Assembly: GCA_042408595.1 (NCBI GenBank)
Contig: JBHOQX010000125.1
Location: 41,605 to 105,604, forward strand
Direction: 5' to 3'
Origin: JBHOQX01 sp042408595
GTDB taxonomy: Bacteria > Chloroflexota > Chloroflexia > Chloroflexales > Roseiflexaceae
DNA length: 64,000 nt
Part shown: positions 62,618-64,000 of the stretch, one piece after another
How the letters are laid out: the number at the start of each line of letters is the position of its first letter
Position numbering within the stretch: the stretch's first letter is position 1
Translations under genes and position numbers: made by a program
Notes under the pieces: model-generated
The model's input: only the letters and a program-made list of their open reading frames with translations
Databases searched by the model: none
What the model was told of the DNA's origin: nothing

Positions 62618-63061
62618 ATGGATAAAACTATGAGAAAATGGATCATAGCAAGCCTAATCAGCGTTGTCATCGTCTTAGGCGGCCTTATCATTGCTCGGTC
62701 AACGGCTACAAATGCTGCAGCACAGCCGCTCTCAGAGGGCCAAGCTATCGCTAAAGCATTGGAAGTGGCGCATCAAGCTGGTTTACAGGGTCAGCCAAAA
62801 GCTATTATTGCTCGCCAGATGACACTGGTTACGTTCGCGCATTTGATTGAGTCGGACATTCCTCCGTCTGCAGCCAAGGTAGGGTTGAGTCCAGCAACGC
62901 CAGTCTGGGTTGTCGGAATACGTGGTACACTCCAGTCGACTCTGCCGGGTGGGGGTGGGACATTCAATAATATCTTTATCGCCCTGAACGCTCAAACAGG
63001 CGAGACCATTATAACTGCCACTCGTAATCCTGGAGCCAGCCTTCCGTTACCTTTGCCATAG
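62618..63061 (+). CDS. small membrane-anchored or secreted protein, AT-rich, unknown
   Basis: 147 residues. An N-terminal hydrophobic helix (about residues 8-26: WIIASLISVVIVLGGLIIA) serves as anchor or signal. The remainder (EGQAIAKALEVAHQAGLQG, TPVWVVGIRGTLQSTLPGGG, NNIFIALNAQTGETIITATR) has the look of a PepSY-like fold, a weak resemblance only. TTTAGGAACC precedes the ATG. It pairs with the previous gene 21 nt upstream and shares its low GC. Confidence 0.6.
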   Translation: MDKTMRKWIIASLISVVIVLGGLIIARSTATNAAAQPLSEGQAIAKALEVAHQAGLQGQPKAIIARQMTLVTFAHLIESDIPPSAAKVGLSPATPVWVVGIRGTLQSTLPGGGGTFNNIFIALNAQTGETIITATRNPGASLPLPLP

Positions 63062-63170
63062 AGTAGGCTCAGAATTCCAGGAGTGGATCGGGGAGCCGCC
63101 TGGTTGGACGAGGCGGCGCTGATGGGCGCCGACAGTAGGCTCAGAATTGCAGGAGTGATCGGGGAGCCGC
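63062..63170 (+). repeat. direct repeat flanking a 34-nt spacer
   Basis: Two copies of a 37-38 nt unit (63062-63099 and 63134-63170), both opening AGTAGGCTCAGAATT and closing ATCGGGGAGCCGC. They differ by one substitution and one single-base gap and are 34 nt apart. They lie right after the AT-rich gene pair and may mark a junction. Confidence 0.75.
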
Positions 63171-63196
63171 ACCCCTTTTCGAAATGGGTAGTGTGG

Positions 63197-63273
63197 CTGC
63201 TCGGCGTCCTGGTCAGTGTTCACGACCTGACCAACCCCGCGAATGTCTGGCGGCGCTACGCCGCACAGGCGGC
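63197..63273 (+). pseudogene. fragment of a PAS-LuxR regulator gene
   Basis: 77 nt align without gaps to 61714-61790. The encoded LLGVLVSVHDLTNPANVWRR versus ...TDPAEVWRR differs at only two residues, while most nucleotide differences are silent. So it comes from a paralogue that diverged under selection, not from a fresh copy. No start, HTH or remainder of the gene is present. Confidence 0.7.
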
Positions 63274-63409
63274 GCGCGAGCCGGCATGTTATCATTGGCA
63301 TGGTCTGTGGAAGGCAGACCAGTTGCAGCGCGGTTGCAATCTGTTCGCTGCAACGCATCGACCCATGACCGTAACTCCCGGCGCCCGCCTGGCTCCTAAT
63401 CGACCACCA

Positions 63410-63580
63410 ATGCGCTTCTATCTCCACCGCGCCATCGTCACTGGCCTTCCCGCCCTGGTGCTGGCGGCGTGCAGCCTTGCCCCTGCCAGCGTGGCGACCA
63501 CCGCCGCCACTGCGCCCGCCGTGCCGCGCGCCAGCGCCTGCTCAGCGATGCACGCACCGACTCCGGCTCGCTGGTCGTAG
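63410..63580 (+). pseudogene. possible truncated lipoprotein gene
   Basis: A 56-codon frame begins MRFYLHRAIVTGLPALVLAAC, a lipoprotein-type signal with lipobox LVLAAC, then an Ala/Thr-rich stretch, and stops. Other frames continue open past the stop (for example LLSDARTDSGSLVVVHSTTG), suggesting a frameshifted remnant. The stretch 63581-63726 holds no gene I can support. Confidence 0.4.
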
Positions 63581-63726
63581 TCCATAGTACGACCGGCTGG
63601 CCTGCGACACCGAGCCCCTCCTTTGCACCGTGTACACGGACTTGCCGCCCCGGTGGGTGCCGATGGCGGGCGTCTTGGAAGCCTTCGATGCGGCCGGGCG
63701 GGAGGCCAGGACATGCGCGCAAAGAA

Positions 63727-64000
63727 TCAGGCACCGGCGATTGTCGGAATGATATTGCCGATGATCAGCGTACCGAAGTCCATGAACGGCTGTGGCAGCC
63801 CGGTGATCGTGGAGTTATTGCTGACCACGCGCGCGGCCCCGGATGCGATGTTGAGCATGCCCAGCGTGACGATAAACGAAGGGATCTTCCAACGCTCGGA
63901 CACAAAGCCGTTGGCAAAGCCGCACAGCCCGCCCACGCCCATACAGGCCAGCGTGGCCAGCGGGATCGACAGCGCCACCGGCAGATCTTTGTTGGTCATA
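63727..64000 (-). pseudogene. RbsC-type sugar ABC permease fragment
   Basis: The frame enters from beyond the right edge and matches the middle of ribose-type permeases: LACMGVGGLCGFANGFVSER, WKIPSFIVTLGMLNIASGAA, ITGLPQPFMDFGTLIIGN. It stops (TGA, 63727-63729) right after IIPTIAGA, where family members continue for about 150 more residues including the ATPase-contact region. The 3' part is therefore missing, and the gene is probably inactive unless rearranged. Methionine at 63999 is likely internal. Confidence 0.65.

Overview
The window is GC-rich (roughly 65-72 % by eye) bacterial DNA, most likely from a member of the Chloroflexota, class Chloroflexia. This rests on a division and cell-wall (dcw) cluster with TPR, rhomboid and unknown membrane genes inside it, an HU protein of the kind seen there, PD40/TolB-like secreted proteins, SH3b and SCP2 small proteins, a form-II coxSLM cluster and a hybrid AraC-output sensor kinase. 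The lineage call is inference from gene content; no rRNA is present to settle it. No phage genes, transposase or CRISPR array were found.

Layout. 16-15963: dcw cluster on the + strand, mraY-murD-rhomboid-ftsW-murG-membrane protein-murC-TPR protein-murB-ddl-ftsQ-ftsA-ftsZ. 16370-18241: a short accessory stretch with a gamma-glutamate ligase (CofE/folate-like) of lower GC, a 156-bp hairpin-rich MITE-like element, a frameshifted Imm-5-like immunity gene and tRNA-Thr. 18472-23150: coxG-coxS-coxL-coxM (form II molybdenum hydroxylase). 23267-30111: CAP protein, dprA, metallo-beta-lactamase-fold enzyme, a 1139-residue BTAD/AAA regulator, HU. 30480-40943: a mostly minus-strand block with aldehyde dehydrogenase, acetyltransferase, a nonsense-mutated Uma2 gene, a GABA-type aminotransferase, small exported or lipid-binding proteins, cytidine deaminase, a CorC-type protein, prs, a truncated glmU and tRNA-Gln. 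41113-46002: LacI regulator and a sugar ABC importer with a clear LacI-type operator. 46097-55702: a divergent locus of two tandem secreted parallel-beta-helix proteins, a second sugar ABC importer and a membrane hybrid sensor kinase with AraC output. 56060-64000: ruvA, a membrane protein, a HAD phosphatase, a secreted beta-propeller protein, a PAS-LuxR regulator, an AT-rich island of two small secreted proteins, gene fragments and a truncated RbsC-type permease.

How the genes work together. The dcw block makes lipid II (MraY, MurB, MurC, MurD, MurG, Ddl) and the division septum (FtsW, FtsQ, FtsA, FtsZ). The cox genes encode one three-subunit hydroxylase plus a membrane-anchored CoxG accessory. 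The 46-56 kb locus reads as a self-contained polysaccharide unit: a sensor kinase detects a signal, and its AraC domain probably binds a 21-bp-period direct repeat overlapping the -35 of the adjacent ABC operon. That operon imports what the co-oriented beta-helix proteins may release. Neither ABC system has its own ATPase gene here.

The most unusual feature is a dispersed set of degenerate tandem repeats with a 7-nt (sometimes 8-nt) period, such as GGACGGA, GGACGAT, TCAGAAC and CACCTTGT. They fill many intergenic gaps, form the stop codon or tail of several genes (murC, glmU, dprA, the BTAD regulator), and sit in frame inside essential enzymes (murD, murG, murB, probably ddl) as extra loops. 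They resemble in style the heptameric STRR repeats of filamentous cyanobacteria and explain why MurG is about 110 residues longer than usual.
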